Source: Diplocarpon mali
Lineage: Eukaryota > Ascomycota > Leotiomycetes > Helotiales > Drepanopezizaceae
DNA length: 64,000 bases
Reading direction: 5' to 3'
Assembly (NCBI GenBank): GCA_024741835.1
Contig: JAENRP010000130.1
Location: forward strand, 3,679-67,678
The notes below the pieces were generated by a model, which was not told the origin of the DNA, ran no database searches, and saw only the letters and a list, made by a program, of their open reading frames with translations. Both the position numbers and the translations under genes were made by a program. Below are positions 1 to 10,914 of this stretch, piece by piece (the stretch's first letter is position 1; every line of letters starts with the position of its first letter).

Positions 1-868
1 AAAAAAAAAAAAAAAAAAAAAAGGGGTGAAAAAATAAGGGTAAAAAGGGGGAGAAGGTATATATATATAAGGGTATATAAAGAGGTATTATATAGTTGTG
101 TTTTGCTAAGAAGCAGGTTTAAGATTAGAGAGATTGATTAAGTTAATCGATTCTAGGAATTGCTACTATAACAGAATCTAAAGGTATAGATACTAGTTCT
201 AGAGAGCTGAAGTAGTATATATACAAGGTTGGCTTACCAAGCCTTAGCCTCCGCTCTGTGCGGTAATCTCCGTACCTTGTATATTTCTAACAATAGTTAA
301 TGCGGTATTGTACTAAGCTAGGGTCTAGGCGATGTTATAGAATAATTTGAGGGCTTCTAGTGCCACTCTAAACTTAAAGAAGCTTAACAATACATCTTTC
401 TTGATTTGGCTTGCTATTCTATTGCTAGCAGCTACAATTGTATGATTTTTAAAGTGTAGCAAGAACAATTTTAAGTCGGGAGCAGTGCAAAATTTATAGA
501 TATTAAATGACATTTCTTCGTTAGTAATGCCTATTAATGCTAGCCCGCAGTGTAATGCATATTATCGTTTGTAAAGGGTATAAAACTTCTTAAAATAGAA
601 GTCTCTAAACATTCCTATTACAAATTTACTTAAGCGTATCTTTATCTTTAGTATTACCGTAACTCTAAATCTATTACTATGCTAAAGTATCATATTGATA
701 TTAAAGGGGACTTGATAACACTCTATAGAGATAATACTTATACTATCTTCAGGCTTCTCCTTAAGAATATAGTAGTCACCTTTCAATTTCTTATGCTTAA
801 TAAAGAATTGCATAATATTGTCTGCCGAATCAAGAGATTGCAGGTTCGATCCCTGCGTAGGTCACCAA
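1..868 (-). mobile_element. Element B1, internal region (5' part, truncated by window edge)
   Basis: This is AT-rich sequence adjoining the B-type LTR that starts at 869. The primer-binding site lies against that LTR on the minus strand, so B1 reads right to left and this is the start of its internal region. It begins with a 22-base A run. No domain can be recognised, and the short open frames at 325-513 and 679-873 look incidental in RIP-mutated DNA. It shares little with the internal region of the other B copy (50810-53784) beyond the primer-binding site. Confidence 0.6.
825..867 (-). promoter_or_regulatory. Primer-binding site of B1, extended tRNA complement
   Basis: Read on the plus strand this is the 3' half of a tRNA: a T-arm GCAGG/TTCGATC/CCTGC, a 7-nt acceptor strand GTAGGTC, discriminator A and CCA, ending one base before the LTR. 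On the minus strand it is therefore a primer-binding site, TGGTGACCTACGCAGGGA, continuing about 25 nt further into the tRNA. The CCGAA at 825-829 looks like the end of an anticodon loop and suggests tRNA-Arg(CCG), which is inference. It is not a tRNA gene, because no 5' half is present and the CCA is encoded. Confidence 0.7.
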
Positions 869-1053
869 TATAAAACTGAAGGGAGACAACACAAGAACAG
901 GCCTAAGGGAAGACCTAAAAACAAAAGGAGGAAGCACCACAAGCGGGCTCTCTAAGACAAGATGTTAGGAACAAGTCCTAAGTTAGGGGTATATTCGATG
1001 ACTATAGCGCTGCGCGCTTGTCTCTATGTATAGAAGAGGTCCCTTTTATCCTC
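869..1053 (-). repeat. B1 5' LTR, first part (interrupted by element C)
   Basis: This matches the start of the B2 LTRs (50810 and 53536): TATAA at the edge, then the GGCCTAAGGGAAGA block and the AAGCGGGCTCT block. The match breaks at 1053 where element C begins and resumes at 8872. The parts of 185 and 64 bp sum to 249 bp, exactly the length of each B2 LTR, which fixes the boundaries. Confidence 0.85.
1049..1053. repeat. Target-site duplication TCCTC, left copy (element C)
   Basis: TCCTC here is repeated at 8867-8871 directly after the 3' LTR of element C. Five bases is the usual Ty3/gypsy length. Confidence 0.85.
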
Positions 1054-1186
1054 TGTGAAGGGCTAGGCTCCATATGGCCTAGTTGCGCACGGACCTGCGC
1101 TTTCGTATATTTAGAATTTTCCTTGAGGCAACCCTTAAGAAAGTCATCAACTGCGTTTCAATTATAATAAAGCTATGCGTTCTTTT
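1054..1186 (+). repeat. Element C 5' LTR (133 bp)
   Basis: A direct repeat of 8734-8866 with the same length, differing mainly by C/T and G/A changes. It shares AAGGGCTAGGCTC near the start and GCGTTCTTTT at the end. Confidence 0.88.
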
Positions 1187-1203
1187 AATAACCTACGCAA
1201 GGA
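1186..1203 (+). promoter_or_regulatory. Element C primer-binding site (RIP-mutated)
   Basis: TAATAACCTACGCAAGGA matches TGGTGACCTACGCAGGGA at all but four positions, and all four are G-to-A changes. This is the 18-nt primer-binding site seen in B1, so C and B appear to use the same tRNA. The first T may be shared with the LTR end. Confidence 0.65.
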
Positions 1204-2099
1204 ATGCAATAGTGCAATTGTTTTATATCTCGATTCTAAAGTATTGTAAAGAAAGAAAGGAGATAAGCTAGAACTAGTCGCCTATTAGTAGTATGCAAGG
1301 CCAAGAACTATAAGATCAGTTAAGAAAGCCTATATCACTAGTTGCCTTAAAATTATAAAGATAAAGAAAAGCCTAGATAATTCAGCGAATGCAGATTAAT
1401 AAAGAATAGGCACTATAGTAGATGAGCGAAAGAAGCTTATCTAAAGCGTTTATATATATTTTAGGTTATTAAGTATAAAGGACTGTTTTATTTAAAGAAG
1501 GGCATATATATAAAGAGAATACTTGGAACGAAGGAAGCGGATGATTTGAACTAGCTTAGAGCAACTGTCAAAGTGCCCTTAGGGCCGATATTGGAATACT
1601 ACTTTAAAACTAAGTAGCGAAGGAATATCGCAACTGCAATCTAGATCGCTAAATAAGCCTCCCTCTTTAGGGAAATTGCATTATTAACCAAGTGGTAATA
1701 TTAAGCCATTTATTCGAAGAAGGAACGACTTATCCTACCTTAAAGATCCTAGGTATATAGGATTACTATATTGCTTTAAACTGAGAAGAGAGGAAGATAG
1801 GTTAAAAGGCACTATTACCAGCCTACCTAATATACCCCTCTTGCATTTAAAGAAGTATATATATACTTGCGATAGTAATTTGGCTAACTTAGATTCAACT
1901 TACAACTTACCCTCTTTATAGAGATAGGAAGAGGGAAGAGTAAGAGAGATCTTTATATACTCTCCTCCTACGCCCTTATTGGTAAGGTTTAAATAAGCTA
2001 TTAACCAAAGATTCTTACTATATAGAACACTTCTAAAGACGCACGCATATTAGCCACTTGTATTCTAGGCGCTATTTACGCCAGCTCTAGTAATAATAT

Positions 2100-3420
2100 A
2101 TTCCTAAAAGATGCTAAAGTTTAAAAGGTGTAAGGACTTTGATAGTAAGATGCCTATTAAGCTATAGCTAGATCGTCTCAACTATAACTTTGAGGTAGAT
2201 AACTAGTTTACCCCTTCCCTTTCTATTTACCTTCGAGCTATTGCTATCCTCTTAAGAGGAAAGGCCTCCTGTCGTTTCCGATCCAACCCTAGGATAAAGT
2301 CAATTATAGCTAATAAGAGTATAGCGATAGAAGAAGAGAAGCAGGAAGTTATTAAGTAGCTAAAGGTCCAGTTCCCGAATAATAATAACCTTATAGAGGA
2401 GATGGATATTATAATAAAGGTAGCTAATCTATAATAAGGCCTGTTTGAGAATCTCGCCTCCTACTACTAGTAAACCGTAGCCCTCCTTAAGAAGATAGGT
2501 AGGAAAGACCTAGATAGGAACGTTCCTCTTACTCTAGTGCCTACTTAAAAAGACTTTAATAAATATATTTTAAAATTAATCACTTCTGCATTTGTAAGAG
2601 GGATTTAGGATGATAAACTGCGTGTGTATACCCTAAGTAGCAATATCCTCTTAATACCTTGCCTTTAGAGAGCTTATGATATTTTGAATCTTTCTTATAT
2701 AGCTCTTAAAGCTTAAGAGAAGATTAAGGCCGAGATTGAAAAGCAGAGGTATTATAAACGCTTAGAATCCTATATTAAGAACCACTTTAGAGTCCCTGCT
2801 TTCATTGCCCTAGCTTTATTGAATAAGAAGAGCTATATTACCTACCCCTAGGGTAATGCAGAGCCTTAGCAGAGTCTAATAGAAATCATTATCCTATAGG
2901 TAATAGCCCTAGCTCTTAAAAGCAATCTAGTACCTTTGATCAAGCAAGAGAAACCATCTAAGAATAGAAATGGCAAGGCTCTTAGATATAACTCCTTAAT
3001 AGTCTTGCAATATAGCATATAGTATTAATATAACAATTATAAAGGTCTATATTAGAATAGCAATATCTCCTTAAATACCTTAGATTAGTATAGTATTAGG
3101 AAGTATCCTTCCTTTGCTTAGCACCCCTTAAGGCCAGCCTTTGACTTAAAGAATCCTTATATTAATAGATCGAGGGTTTATATCCTAGAGAGAGATAGGC
3201 CCTTATATATTAAGTGCAGTGACTGCAGATACTATAAGAGCAACTGCACTAGGGAACCTCTGCTGAGCTAGGAAAAGGCCTACCTTAAGGCTATTGTATT
3301 CTTAAACTTATTAGCGTTATCTTATTAGATTCAGATCTTATTAGAGATCTAGCAGTCTTGCCTTGCCTCTATAGTATTAGCACTAACGCAGAGAACTACT
3401 TTGCTAAAACGCCCTACGTC
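2100..3420 (+). pseudogene. Element C gag-like region
   Basis: This stretch reads in plus-strand frames broken by many TAG/TAA codons. Near 3214-3252 it keeps C-S-D-C-R-Y-Y-K-S-N-C, a possible metal-binding knuckle of the nucleocapsid part. Upstream there are short charged, coiled-coil-like pieces. The position between the primer-binding site and the pol domains supports gag. It is not translatable as it stands, and the bounds are approximate. Confidence 0.5.
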
Positions 3421-3999
3421 CAGACTATCTTTAACTAACGAGACCCGAATAACGCTTTACTAATTTAAGGAGCGAGCTAAAAAGGCGATTATAAAAGATA
3501 TTACTAATATAGAGCCTGCGGTTATCGCCTATATAAGAGAGGTTAGAGGCCTAAGATATTACAAGGTTGAGGAAGGCGGGAATGCTACTATAAATATCTT
3601 TTTAGCTAAGAAGAAGGGTGCTAAGAAGAGGGTATGCATTGCTAGCTTATCGGATAATACTACCTTAGCAGAGCCTAAGATATAGACTTGTTCCGCAGAT
3701 AGGGGCAAGAGGGGTACTAAGCAGCAGAAGAATGCAGGCAGGGAGAAGAAGCTACGCCAATTAAGGGAGATCGTAAGTAGGGAAGAGGACGGACCGATTA
3801 ATTATATCGATCTAGTATAGAAGTTTGAGGTTTCTATTAACCTCCTTAAGCTATTCTAGCTCTCTCTTAAGGTATTTAAGCAATTCCGAAAGATATCTAC
3901 TTGCTATAATAAGAGGAAGTAGAAGAAGTCGCCTCTATTAGCTGCAGCAGCTCTACTAGTTCCGGCCTCCGTAGCACCTAGGCCATTAGTAAGCTCTAA

Positions 4000-6900
4000 C
4001 CTTATAGGAGTAGCCTTATACATTCATCTAAATAATAAGGCCTAGAAAGTGCTTATATCTATTTAAGTGAAGGATAAGGATAAGAGTATAATTGTAGAGT
4101 TGCTAATAGGGATAAGCGCTATAGACTAAGGGAGTGATATTCTCTTGCTATTAGAGCGATTAAGGCAGAAGCTCCAGCTGCTAAATATCTCTTTAAATTC
4201 ATAGGGCTATTTAAGAGTTAGCTATAGTATAGCTGATAGAAAGATGTATTATCTCTTTAACTTTATATTATTCGAGATTAAGGTCTATAGCATTTAAAGG
4301 AAAGTAGACTCCTTTATCTATAATGCCAAAGGGCAAAAGGAGACTGAGTTATCCCTGCTACTAGGGCTTCTGTGGCTATATATAGTAGATGCGAAGCTAG
4401 ATATACGTAAGAGCACGCTTACTATTAGAGGTAATATTCTAAGGGAGAAGCCGGTTATTCTTACTGGCCCTTTATATACTCTATCGCTAGGGCTAAATCT
4501 GATTCTATACCTGAAGGTTAAGTCATATAGACCTTTAGATAACTTAATAGTCAAATTCCAGCTAGAGCAGTCAAACGCCTTTATAACTAAGGAGAGCAGT
4601 AGCGATAACGAATCTTTTGCTAGCGGATTAGAAGAAGAATCCGAAGAATCGACCTAATCGGATTTTTAAATTCTTAGAGCCGTCCTTAGAAGACGTTAAA
4701 CTCACCGAGAGGAGAGGCTACGCTAGACGTAAGTCCCCTCTAATAGCAAGCGCCTACTTCTGCTCTTAAGGCATTATACCTTTATTAAGGCGCTTATGCC
4801 TCCTTTCTTACCTCTGGCCGCGCTTCTTAAACGGAATAGCAAGGAAGAAAAACGCCTAGATCAAAGGCCTTATTAAATCTAGTAATCTAGGGCAGAGCAA
4901 GCGATGCAAGAGACCTTAAAGAAGATATCTAAGGTAATATGTAGAGCTTGCGAGAGGAGCTAATAGATAAAGCCTACTTAAACCCTTATAAGAAGAGAAT
5001 CTAATCCAGCTAGGCTATAGGGCCTAAAGCGCATTATAAAGCATTAAAGGCAAGTGTAGAAGAGGAGTCTAGATAGTTCGTCTTAATATTTCCTATTAAG
5101 CGAAGAATCACCCGACTTAAAATAGAATAGCTATTAGATATAGAGTTAGTAGAATAGATAAAAGGGTGCTAAGTTACCCTAGGCCTAGGAATCCCGCTTA
5201 AGAGAATAAGGGAGGTCTAAGTGCTGCTTTATATATATAGAAAGGTCAATTCTACTAACTTTATAAATATCCTATTTATCGATCTCTATATTTATAAATC
5301 TAGGATACCTAAAGGAGCTCCCTTAGTCGTAGATAATACCCCTTGAAGATATGCTCTAGTAAAGCTAGCGTAGTTGAATAAGATAGTAACCGATAGAATA
5401 GAATCCGGCATATTTGAAAGTACCTTTCTTACTAACGGAAGGTTGTCTAATTAGAATTCCTATCCTTACCTAATCGATAAGGGTGCAGAGAGTAAGGCGC
5501 TAACTAAGGAGTACTGTATTACCTTCAACTACTCTAAGATCAAGGAAGTCACCCTAGGCTATATAATAGTTAATATATTAAAGTGCTTAGAATATCTAAG
5601 CTATCCGAAGTATATAATGTTCATTTAGATAGATCTTAAATACGCTTATTAGTCAGTCGATCTCTTTCCGCCTTATAAGCACTATTACGCTTTCTCTATA
5701 CTAGGATATAAATAGCTATAGCCTACTTGAATGCCCTAGGGAGCCGCCTCCTCAGCCTTTTTGATAAATGAGCTAATAAAGCTTATACTTGGCCCGATTC
5801 CCCGATCTTAGTAAGTAGCAAGAGAGGGGAGAGATGATTCTAAACCTTTCCTATTCTCCCTTTATATTTAAGATAATAATATAATTCTTTAGCGCTTAAT
5901 ATATTATATAGATAATATTTTCAAAGGCTTTAAGGGTTTTAATAATGCATTTGCATTTCTATAGGATCATTTGCTCCCTTGTCTACTATAATCAGGATTA
6001 AAGCTCTTGTTTAAGAAGTGTTTGCTATTTATAATAGAGGTGCTAGTCTTAAGGGTTAGGTATAAAGTAGGTAGGAAAACTATTATTAAGTTGGAACGCA
6101 TAGCGAAAATCAAGGAATGGCCTACCCCCTCTTCTTAAATAGAAGTACAACGATTCCTTAGAGCCTTATAAATCACTTAAAGCTGGGCTAGAAACTTTGA
6201 AAAGATGGCTAGACCTTTAACCTAGTTGTATAAGTCTATAGACTAAAGATAGGAGGAAGCTAAGGCGATCTCCTTTGACCTTTTAAAGATTGTCTGCTTA
6301 GCAGTAGTAGAACGCTTAAGGTATATTCCTATAAATCCGATAATAATAAATATAAACGCAAGCGGCTATACGGGCGGATGTTGCATTATATAAAAGCAGA
6401 AGGGAAAGGCCTACCCGGTCCCTTTGCTATATAATAGCTTTACCTTCACCTGGCCTTAACGAAACTATAGCACTTATAAAAGAGAGCTCCTAACTATTAT
6501 AGAATTCTACTGCAAGTATCACCATATGCTCTATTGTAAAAAACCCAGTATCATTTATACCGACTATCAACTACTAACGTTTTTCCTTAAATCTAAGTCT
6601 ATCTAAGAGGGAATTTATACTAAGTGGGCCGCTGAGCTAAGAGCTTTAAATATTATAATCACCTATATTAAAGGAGAATAGAATAAAGTCGCAGACGCTT
6701 TATCTTGAACTATCTTCTTTAGGGACGATTGTAATAAAGGGGATTTCTTAAGCTTTGGATTGATATAATAGATCTCTAATAGAGAGATGGTATAGAAATA
6801 GAAGGATAGAATCGATAGGTATAAGCGGCTAGTAGTAGAAATTGCAGACCTAATGATTGCTAATAAAGAATCGAAGCTAAAGGCTATAAGGAAAATGCTA

Positions 6901-8530
6901 AATCCTATTAAGATTATATAATAGGCGGGATCTAAGGAGGAAGATATATCCTTTATATCGGCCCTATATAGGGTTAAGGATAAAGGGTATAATGCAGGCC
7001 TAGAGCCTTTATCTTTATATGCTAGGATCCTAGACGCGCCCTCCGAACTACCTAGTGTCTTTTGCAGATCGACCTATATTGCACTATAGCGGTCTAATAA
7101 TATCTAGGAAGCCTAAGACGCTTTCTTATCTTGCGACTAGTATACTAATATCTTATAGCTCCTTATCTATGGAGCTTTCCTTAAAGGTGCTAATAGGGTT
7201 AAGAAGAGAAGCCTATAGCAAAAGGCTTTGAAGTACAAATGGGAAAACAATGCTCTTTAGTATTACTAAAGAGGGAACTATAAGACCTATTTGATACCGG
7301 CCCTAGTCTCAGATGCTTTAAGAGCTGCCTATAATTATAAAGGGCACTTCGCTGCATTAATTATACTGCGAAAATTAAGATATATCTTTTAGCTATCGAT
7401 AGTTAGAGACACTATCCTATATATCCTTAGATGTCTTTAGTACTTAAAGCATAGACTAGCTCAAAGATCTTAGCCCTTATTAAGCGTAGTTGTATTAGGA
7501 CCGATAGAGCTGCTAAGAGCAGACTTCTATAGGCTATTTCCAAGGGTTTTAAAAGAGTATAAACACATCCTTATTATAATTGACTATTTTTCACAATTCA
7601 TCTAAGCGTTCCCTTATTCTATCCTAAGCTCTGCCTATATTATCTAGAGTTTAAAAAAGCTTTTCTAGCAAAAGGGAGTCCCTATTAGTTTTTATATCGA
7701 TCCTAGCAGTCATTTCGAAAAGAAGGTTCGAGATTTTATTAGAAAGTATAAGGTTCTTTAGACCAACTCTCCTTTTGCGTTAAAGAAGAGCATAGGCATA
7801 GCTAAAAAGGCGATCGATATTATACAAAGGGCAGTTGCTAAGACTTCTGGAGCCTTTAAGGATAAGCTCTAAAGGGTTGTCTTTAAGGTTAATGCAAGAG
7901 AGATCCCCTTCCTAGGGTACTCTCCTTTTAACATCTATTATAGGTATTAGCCTTAGTCTTCTATTGACTTAGCATTTCCTACTTATTACGCTTATATTAT
8001 CTATTATACCCTAACTGATTAAGGGTTCCCGGATGTCCTTTAGGGTGCAGATTCCTAATGTAATAAGGAATAGAGCAATGCTATTCTTAAGCATATAAGG
8101 AGGCAATGCAAGGTACTAGATAAAGTAGGCGCATTATTAGCTTATTAGAGAGAGTTAATAAAAGCTTAATATCAGTCCTAATTTATAAGCGAACCTAAAC
8201 GATTCCTCCCTAGGTCTATAGTTATACTATATAATACTAGAACAGCTAGGCAAAAGCTAAGGCCTTCTTAAAGGGGGCCTTTCCAAATGGCTAAAATAGG
8301 TAGAGAGCATAGGAAATCCTACCGATTAGAGCAAATAAATAGCAACCCTATTCTTAAGCATTTCTATATCAATTAGCTAAAACCGTTCTACCTTCGAACC
8401 TCCTACCTTATTACTAGAGAAGAGGAGAGGTTGCCTATATATCAGAACTTAAGGGCTAGAACCTTGATCCATTTGCTGCCTTCTAATATGCGGAGAAGTC
8501 TAGAGGAGAAGCTTAAGAGGGTTAGGACAA
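4000..8530 (+). pseudogene. Element C pol (PR-RT-RNaseH-IN), RIP-inactivated
   Basis: Read with stops ignored, pol domains appear in gypsy order. About 4.0-4.65 kb is a protease-type region followed by an acidic Glu/Ser stretch. RT lies at about 5.45-5.9 kb, with remnants such as IDLKYAY and, further on, a GAASSAFLINELI stretch. RNase H lies at about 6.33-6.72 kb and keeps KRELLTIIEF and YTDYQLLTF. Integrase follows at about 7.3-8.05 kb, then a C-terminal tail. Dozens of TAG/TAA codons replace Gln and Trp. The RT is like the F copy at 40.8-41.1 kb. Coordinates are approximate. Confidence 0.72.
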
Positions 8531-8733
8531 TTCTAAGAGTATAATAAGGAGGTTAGATAGTTGCTAATATAGGTTCCTTCGTCTAAGAACATCGAATACT
8601 AGTATCCTTATTATAGCTAGGGTGCTTTACAACTAAGGGCTATCTTTTTGTACTTATACGTCTACCTTTAGACTTATTGCTATTTCGGTCCTATTAAGCA
8701 GAGCTCGCAGGGCGCGAGGGTCTATCTAGGGCT

Positions 8734-8866
8734 TATGAAGGGCTAGGCTCTATATAGCCTAGTTGCGCACAGACCTGCGCTTTCGTATATTTAGAATTTT
8801 CCTTAAGGCAACCCTTGAGAAAGTCATCAACCGCGTTTCAACTACAACGAAGCCACGCGTTCTTTT
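8734..8866 (+). repeat. Element C 3' LTR (133 bp)
   Basis: This pairs with 1054-1186 and is followed at once by the TCCTC duplication. I see no clear polypurine tract before it. Confidence 0.88.
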
Positions 8867-8871
8867 TCCTC

Positions 8872-8935
8872 CTATCGTCTTGCGCTGATCATATGACTTA
8901 TATCACGTGATCCCATCCATTCCCAGGTCTCTATA
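8872..8935 (-). repeat. B1 5' LTR, second part
   Basis: These 64 bp complete the B LTR broken at 1053. Their match to 53721-53784 includes ATCATATGAC, TATATCAC and AGGTCTCTATA. This copy is little mutated and keeps an intact ATCACGTGAT. It is the last repeat-derived sequence before the gene island. Confidence 0.82.
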
Positions 8936-9387
8936 CCAAGAGATTGGCTTAGTCATTTGCAAAGGTGGCGGGAATAGGTGTGAATGATCCGGACTGAGAC
9001 AATACAAATGAAGGGGCGGTTGGAGAGATGTCTTTGCCAGCTAAGCGTGTTAAAGCAGCGAGCGAGCCTATTTTACCCGTTGAAAAGCTATAGAATCGTT
9101 CGTTAGTTACAGTGGTTTTTCTGAAATAATCACACATGTTTCTCATCACTAGAGAGATTTAACCCCTCTACTTTGATAGATCGATCAGGTCGATCAGAGA
9201 CTCTTTACTGGTATGCTGGGTAATATGATATATGGTATCAATATGAAGCAATATAAAGCAATATAAAGCACTATAAAGGTTATACCTGCCGTGACAAGGC
9301 TCTTATAATATCTTGGAATTGCTACGAGTACGTTCAAACAACTAAACACGGCTCGACGTCAGGAACCCCGAAAGCCGGTTCCGACGC
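8936..9387. other. Unique intergenic sequence with a 10-bp tandem repeat
   Basis: This gap lies between the B1 LTR and the 3' end of the MlrC-like gene. It holds four copies of a 10-bp unit (ATATRAAGCA) at 9241-9280, the last degenerate. The 66-codon minus-strand frame at 8949-9149 has no recognisable motif and I do not call it a gene. Confidence 0.6.
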
Positions 9388-10914
9388 CTACTCATCTGGC
9401 CCCGAGAGCGGCTCGTTCGAAGGGGAGATGATCCTCGCAGCCAGATCGGGCCGCGTCGCAAACTTCTTGTCAAACGGCCACATCGGCCTCCGAATGCGGT
9501 GGTGTCCCAGCCTCTCGATGTCTTGATCCACGCCCCCTGGCGTCAGTCCGAGCATCCAGTCGGCCGCCATGTCGTAGAGCTCCGGCTCCAGGTAGCCGAT
9601 CTTGACGACGACGATGTGCGCAGAGCGGGGGCTGAGACCCAGCTCCGTGAAGTCGCTCTCGTGGTGGTAGGGTTTCCGCAACCTGGTGAGGATGGCAAAG
9701 ACGCTTCCCACCTGGATGACCACCTCAACGACGGCATCTCTGTCGCCGTGCTTGATAGAGTGAACCCTCCCCGTCACGGTGACGGGTCCCGCGTGCAGGT
9801 TGTCAACCTCCGCGCCCGCGGTGACGGTCACAGTTGCGCCGACACCAGCTGCGACTGCCAGGCGGGTCGCCTCCGGACCTGGGAGGCTGGCGTAGATCAC
9901 CGTCGGATCCGAAGGCCTCTGGAACTCGGGGCGGGCGAGCAGTTGCGTGAGGCCCCAGGAAACATCGCCAGACCCCCCGGCGGTCGGGTTGTCGCCCGAG
10001 TCTGAGATGAAGTAGGGATGGCGGGCGCCCTTCACCAAGGCGGCATCGAGGCACTCCTTGAAAGAACCTGTGGGGGCCACAAACTTGAAGTCCTTGTGCG
10101 CATCCCAAAACCCCTCTGCCAGCTCCTCCGCTCCCCTGGAGACAGCCGCCTCGTCCCATCCCGTCACGACAACCGCAGCACGGTTCCGAGGCTCGTCTGC
10201 CCAGGCGTAGCCCACCCATACCGCCGCATCAGTGATCCCATCCGCAGCCTCCACGCCCGGGACCGCGTCGTAGATATGCCTGGCTGGCTCAAGCCGGGTC
10301 GAGGTCTGCTCTCCGGGGAGCAGGATAGGGATCGGAACCCAGGCTTTGAACGGCCTCAAAGGCCCGGCCCCGCGAGCGAACAGGTCGACGAGGTTCCGGC
10401 ACGCGCGCGTCCTCGTCTCCACGACGTCGACGTGAGGAGCAGTCCGGTAGCACGTGATCAGGTCCGTCTGGTGGACCAGCTCGCGCGACACGTTGCCGTG
10501 GAGATCCATCGACGCCGACACCAGCACGCCCTGCCCGACGACGGTCCTGATGCGCCTCAGCAGCTCCGCCTCGCTGTCGTCCATCCCCTCGACGCACATG
10601 GCGCCGTGGATGTCGAGCCACAGCCCGTCCAGCGGCCCGCCGTCGACGATGCGCGCGAGACGCGCGACGATTTCCCCGGCGAGCTCGTCGAATGCCGCCG
10701 GCGTGACCGCGCCGCCGGGGAGCGCGTGGCCGATCAGCGCGCCGCGCCACTCGGCCGCATTGCCCAGCGGCGTCCCTGGAGCGATGAACGTGTGCTTCGA
10801 GAAGATCTCGTCGCCGCGTTGGGGGTGGAAGGCTGGAGCGCGCGTTCGGGAGGGCGTGAAGGTTGAGGTCTCGCAGGCGAGTCCGGCCACTGCGATGACT
10901 GGCCTGCGTGTCAT
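9388..10914 (-). CDS. MlrC-like M81-family metallopeptidase (microcystinase C family)
   Basis: A 508-residue intact, intronless, GC-rich frame with an ATG start. Family motifs in order: ACETSTFTP (residues 13-21), LWLDIHGAM (98-106), SMDLHGN (135-141), YRTAPHVDVVET (156-167), ISDSGDNPTAGGSGD (303-317) and LGLSPRSAHIVVVK (425-438). These match the N-terminal catalytic and C-terminal domains of MlrC proteins, predicted zinc hydrolases typified by the bacterial enzyme that cleaves linearised microcystin. D137, H139 and H161 follow the D-x-H...H spacing of the metal ligands, and E15 is a possible fourth. About 500 residues is normal for the family. No signal peptide is evident, so a cytosolic location is likely. 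The fungal substrate is unknown; a peptide or amide hydrolase is the safest description. No RIP stops are present although repeats lie 450 bp away. Confidence 0.93.
   Translation of the reverse strand: MTRRPVIAVAGLACETSTFTPSRTRAPAFHPQRGDEIFSKHTFIAPGTPLGNAAEWRGALIGHALPGGAVTPAAFDELAGEIVARLARIVDGGPLDGLWLDIHGAMCVEGMDDSEAELLRRIRTVVGQGVLVSASMDLHGNVSRELVHQTDLITCYRTAPHVDVVETRTRACRNLVDLFARGAGPLRPFKAWVPIPILLPGEQTSTRLEPARHIYDAVPGVEAADGITDAAVWVGYAWADEPRNRAAVVVTGWDEAAVSRGAEELAEGFWDAHKDFKFVAPTGSFKECLDAALVKGARHPYFISDSGDNPTAGGSGDVSWGLTQLLARPEFQRPSDPTVIYASLPGPEATRLAVAAGVGATVTVTAGAEVDNLHAGPVTVTGRVHSIKHGDRDAVVEVVIQVGSVFAILTRLRKPYHHESDFTELGLSPRSAHIVVVKIGYLEPELYDMAADWMLGLTPGGVDQDIERLGHHRIRRPMWPFDKKFATRPDLAARIISPSNEPLSGPDE

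Larger units (their letters stand above)
1054..8866 (+). mobile_element. Element C: complete Ty3/gypsy LTR retrotransposon, RIP-degraded
   Basis: This 7813-bp element has direct 133-bp LTRs at 1054-1186 and 8734-8866 and is flanked by TCCTC. Order on the plus strand: primer-binding site, gag, protease region, reverse transcriptase, RNase H, integrase. That order (integrase last) is the Ty3/gypsy layout. LTRs begin TGTGAAGGG (TATGAAGGG in the 3' copy, a RIP-type change) but end in TTCTTTT rather than CA, which is unusual. It sits inside the B1 LTR and is therefore younger than B1. Its RT resembles that of F, so C and F are related families. Confidence 0.88.

Noticed and set aside
825..867. Possible tRNA gene
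   Set aside because: Only the 3' half is present and CCA is encoded. Its place against an LTR fits a primer-binding site.
4318..4554. 78-codon minus-strand frame in element C
   Set aside because: It is antisense to the protease region, whose plus-strand reading agrees with the order of pol domains.
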